Assembly: GCA_903884005.1 (NCBI GenBank)
Contig: CAISDA010000008.1
Location: 1 to 64,000 of the forward strand
DNA length: 64,000 bases
Direction: 5' to 3'
Origin: an uncultured Ignavibacteriota bacterium
GTDB lineage: Bacteria > Bacteroidota > Ignavibacteria > UBA10030 > UBA8401
This document shows positions 62,079 to 64,000 of the stretch, piece by piece. The notes beneath the pieces were generated by a model. The model saw nothing but the letters and a program-made list of their open reading frames with translations, did not search any database and had not been told where the DNA came from. Made by a program: the position numbers and the translations under genes. Position 1 is the first letter of the stretch; every line of letters starts with the position of its first letter.

Positions 62079-64000
62079 TTACACAACATCCTCGCGTTTC
62101 ACATCACCGTCAGGTTCCGACGAGGTCGGTGTGATCTGGTCGTCAGCCTCGTCAGTCGCCTCCGCCGCTTCCGTGCCGGCTTTGTTCGGATTGCCTTCAA
62201 TGAAGCGCAACTCATCCTTTTTCTTATTGTATGTCACTTTAATGACACTGCCTTCCCCGAATGTGCCCTTTAAGATCTCTTCGGCAACGGGATCTTCAAC
62301 ATATTTCTGCAGTGCGCGCCGCAGCGGGCGTGCGCCGAACACTGGATCGTAGGCCTTGTCCGAAAGAAATTCTTTCGCCTGCTTGTTCAATTCGATGGAG
62401 ATGTTCATCGAACTCATGCGTTTGAAGAGCTCCTTCGTCTGAATGTCGATGATCTTCATGATGTCCATCTTATCCAGCTGACGGAACACGATCGTTTCGT
62501 CGACGCGGTTCAGGAATTCCGGATTGAAGACGCGTTTCAATGCGTCCTCGATCGTGCTCTTCATTTGCTTGTATTTGTCTGCGACATTCTCTTCGCCGAA
62601 GCCGAATCCCTTCGTGCCCTTGATGTCCCGTGCGCCGATGTTCGATGTCATGATCAGGATCGTGTTCTTGAAATCGACCCTGTGGCCCAGACTGTCTGTG
62701 AGCACACCGTCGTCCAGCACCTGTAAAAGGATATTATAGACGTCGGGATGTGCCTTTTCGATCTCATCGAGCAGCACGACCGCATACGGTTTGCGGCGGA
62801 CCTTTTCTGTGAGCTGGCCGCCCTCTTCATACCCCACATACCCCGGAGGGGCTCCGACCAGACGCGACACGGAGAATTTTTCCATGTATTCGCTCATGTC
62901 GATGCGTATCAACGCTTCGTCCGAGTCGAACAAGTACTTCGCCAACACTTTCGCCATTTCGGTTTTGCCCACACCGGTGGGACCAAGGAAAATGAACGAA
63001 CCGATCGGACGTTTCGGATCCTTCAATCCGGCGCGTGTGCGGCGGATCGCCTTCGTAAGCTTTGTCACCGCCTCATCCTGCCCGATGATCAGCGCCTTCA
63101 GGTTCGCATCCATCTTCAGCAGCTTCTCGTTTTCCGATTCGGCCACCTTGTTCACCGGAATGCCGGTCATCATCGCCACAACATCCGAGATCTTATTTTC
63201 GTCCACATCGTAAATAGTGTGCTGCGATTTCAATTCCCATTCACGCTTGGCGATCTCGAGGTCGCTCAACAGTTTCTTTTCCAGGTCGCGCAACCGGGCC
63301 GCTTCCTCGAAATTCTGATTCTTCACGACCTGGTTCTTCGACTGTTTGATCTTGTCGATCTCTTCTTCAAGCTGCAGGATCTCTTTCGGCACCACGATGT
63401 TCGACAAATGCACGCGGGCGCCCGCTTCATCGAGCACATCGATCGCCTTGTCGGGCAGATTGCGGTCCGTGATGTAGCGGTCGCTGAGCTTGACGGCCGC
63501 TTCGATCGCCTTGTCGCTGTAGCGCACGCCATGATGCTCTTCGTATTTCGATTTGATGTTCGTCAGAATGAGTATCGTGTCATCGACCGATGTCGGATCG
63601 ACCATGATCTTCTGGAACCGTCTGTCCAGGGCACCGTCTTTTTCAATATACTGCCGGTATTCGTCAAGCGTTGTAGCGCCGATGCACTGCAGTTCACCCC
63701 GCGAGAGCGCCGGTTTGAACATATTCGATGCGTCCAAGGATCCGGATGCGCCGCCTGCGCCGACGATCGTGTGAAGTTCGTCGATGAACAGGATCACATC
63801 TTTTGCCTTTTCGAGCTCATTCATCACCGCCTTCATGCGTTCTTCGAACTGTCCGCGGTATTTTGTGCCGGCCACAAGCGCTGCGAGGTCGAGCGTTACC
63901 ACGCGCTTATCGTGCAGAATGCGCGACACCTTCTTATTCATGATGCGTATCGCCAACCCTTCGGCAATGGCTGTCTTGCCCACGCCCGGTTCGCCGATGA
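62079..64000 (-). CDS. clpC: ATP-dependent Clp protease ATPase subunit ClpC (3' part)
   Basis: About 640 residues; the gene runs past the right edge, which cuts it near the first Walker A motif ([12 protein letters not shown]). D1 shows [23 protein letters not shown]-type linker ([17 protein letters not shown]) marks it as ClpC and not ClpB or ClpA. D2 has [18 protein letters not shown] and [16 protein letters not shown], and a C-terminal acidic tail closes the protein ([12 protein letters not shown]). It unfolds proteins for ClpP; the N-terminal Clp_N domain is outside the window. Confidence 0.95.
   Translation of the reverse strand, partial: IGEPGVGKTAIAEGLAIRIMNKKVSRILHDKRVVTLDLAALVAGTKYRGQFEERMKAVMNELEKAKDVILFIDELHTIVGAGGASGSLDASNMFKPALSRGELQCIGATTLDEYRQYIEKDGALDRRFQKIMVDPTSVDDTILILTNIKSKYEEHHGVRYSDKAIEAAVKLSDRYITDRNLPDKAIDVLDEAGARVHLSNIVVPKEILQLEEEIDKIKQSKNQVVKNQNFEEAARLRDLEKKLLSDLEIAKREWELKSQHTIYDVDENKISDVVAMMTGIPVNKVAESENEKLLKMDANLKALIIGQDEAVTKLTKAIRRTRAGLKDPKRPIGSFIFLGPTGVGKTEMAKVLAKYLFDSDEALIRIDMSEYMEKFSVSRLVGAPPGYVGYEEGGQLTEKVRRKPYAVVLLDEIEKAHPDVYNILLQVLDDGVLTDSLGHRVDFKNTILIMTSNIGARDIKGTKGFGFGEENVADKYKQMKSTIEDALKRVFNPEFLNRVDETIVFRQLDKMDIMKIIDIQTKELFKRMSSMNISIELNKQAKEFLSDKAYDPVFGARPLRRALQKYVEDPVAEEILKGTFGEGSVIKVTYNKKKDELRFIEGNPNKAGTEAAEATDEADDQITPTSSEPDGDVKREDVV

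Overview
The window looks like a chromosomal segment of a free-living Gram-negative bacterium of the Bacteroidota/Chlorobiota (FCB) group, possibly near the Ignavibacteria or Kapabacteria. The evidence is a subtilase with a type IX secretion (Por) C-terminal sorting signal, the families DUF2851 and DUF4292, several lipobox-bearing outer-membrane lipoproteins, three SurA-type periplasmic chaperones in a row, Gram-negative YidC and a ClpC with a UVR linker. Several genes are preceded by E. coli-like promoters (TTGNNN, 16-17 bases, TATATT-like), not the TTTG/TAnnTTTG promoters of Bacteroides, which argues against a classical Bacteroidia member. The lineage is inferred, not proven. No phage, insertion sequence, CRISPR array, rRNA or tRNA was recognised.

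Layout. 1-5 kb: manganese exporter MntP, two decayed genes (a GH9 glycosidase and a NagX-like acyltransferase, each with its middle missing), NagA and an intact NagX-like protein; this suggests amino-sugar or chito-oligosaccharide use. 5-8 kb (minus strand): rpmH-rnpA-yidD-yidC with a terminator-like hairpin in the rpmH leader. 8-12.6 kb: DUF2892, thioredoxin and FmdB zinc-ribbon proteins, then two glycosyltransferases and a methyltransferase for surface glycans. 12.6-14.3 kb: rplU-rpmA and malate dehydrogenase. 14.4-17.9 kb (minus): RsbW-like ATPase, a large beta-rich envelope protein and an NAD-dependent epimerase. 18-26.5 kb: T9SS-exported subtilase, VWA membrane protein, then a tightly packed TPR lipoprotein-DUF4292-EnvC-like operon. 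26.5-29 kb: NtrC-type regulator and orphan REC-CheB. 29-34 kb: S9 peptidase, pyrF, DUF2851. 34-40.5 kb: lipoprotein, CoA-type Nudix, three parvulin/SurA genes, rpsT.

40.5-44 kb carries the most unusual unit: a divergent NRAMP-family transporter with a long structured leader, followed by a soluble protein built from the regulatory half of an MgtE magnesium channel (PRC-like, MgtE_N and two CBS domains). 44-49 kb (minus): sua5, a GHMP sugar kinase, an RmlD-like reductase and a second S9 peptidase in one operon. 49-54 kb: M3 oligopeptidase and pyruvate phosphate dikinase. 54-57 kb (minus): two histidine kinases, one with an N-terminal receiver. 57-64 kb: 2-hydroxyacid dehydrogenase, a large exported GH-A-like enzyme, Nudix, ApaG and the 3' part of clpC, cut by the window edge.

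A dispersed family of modular hairpin repeats (core GGGCGAGAT / ATCTCGCCC) sits in at least six intergenic gaps. Its leading hairpin changes in a compensatory way between copies, which makes it a strong candidate for an undescribed structured repeat.
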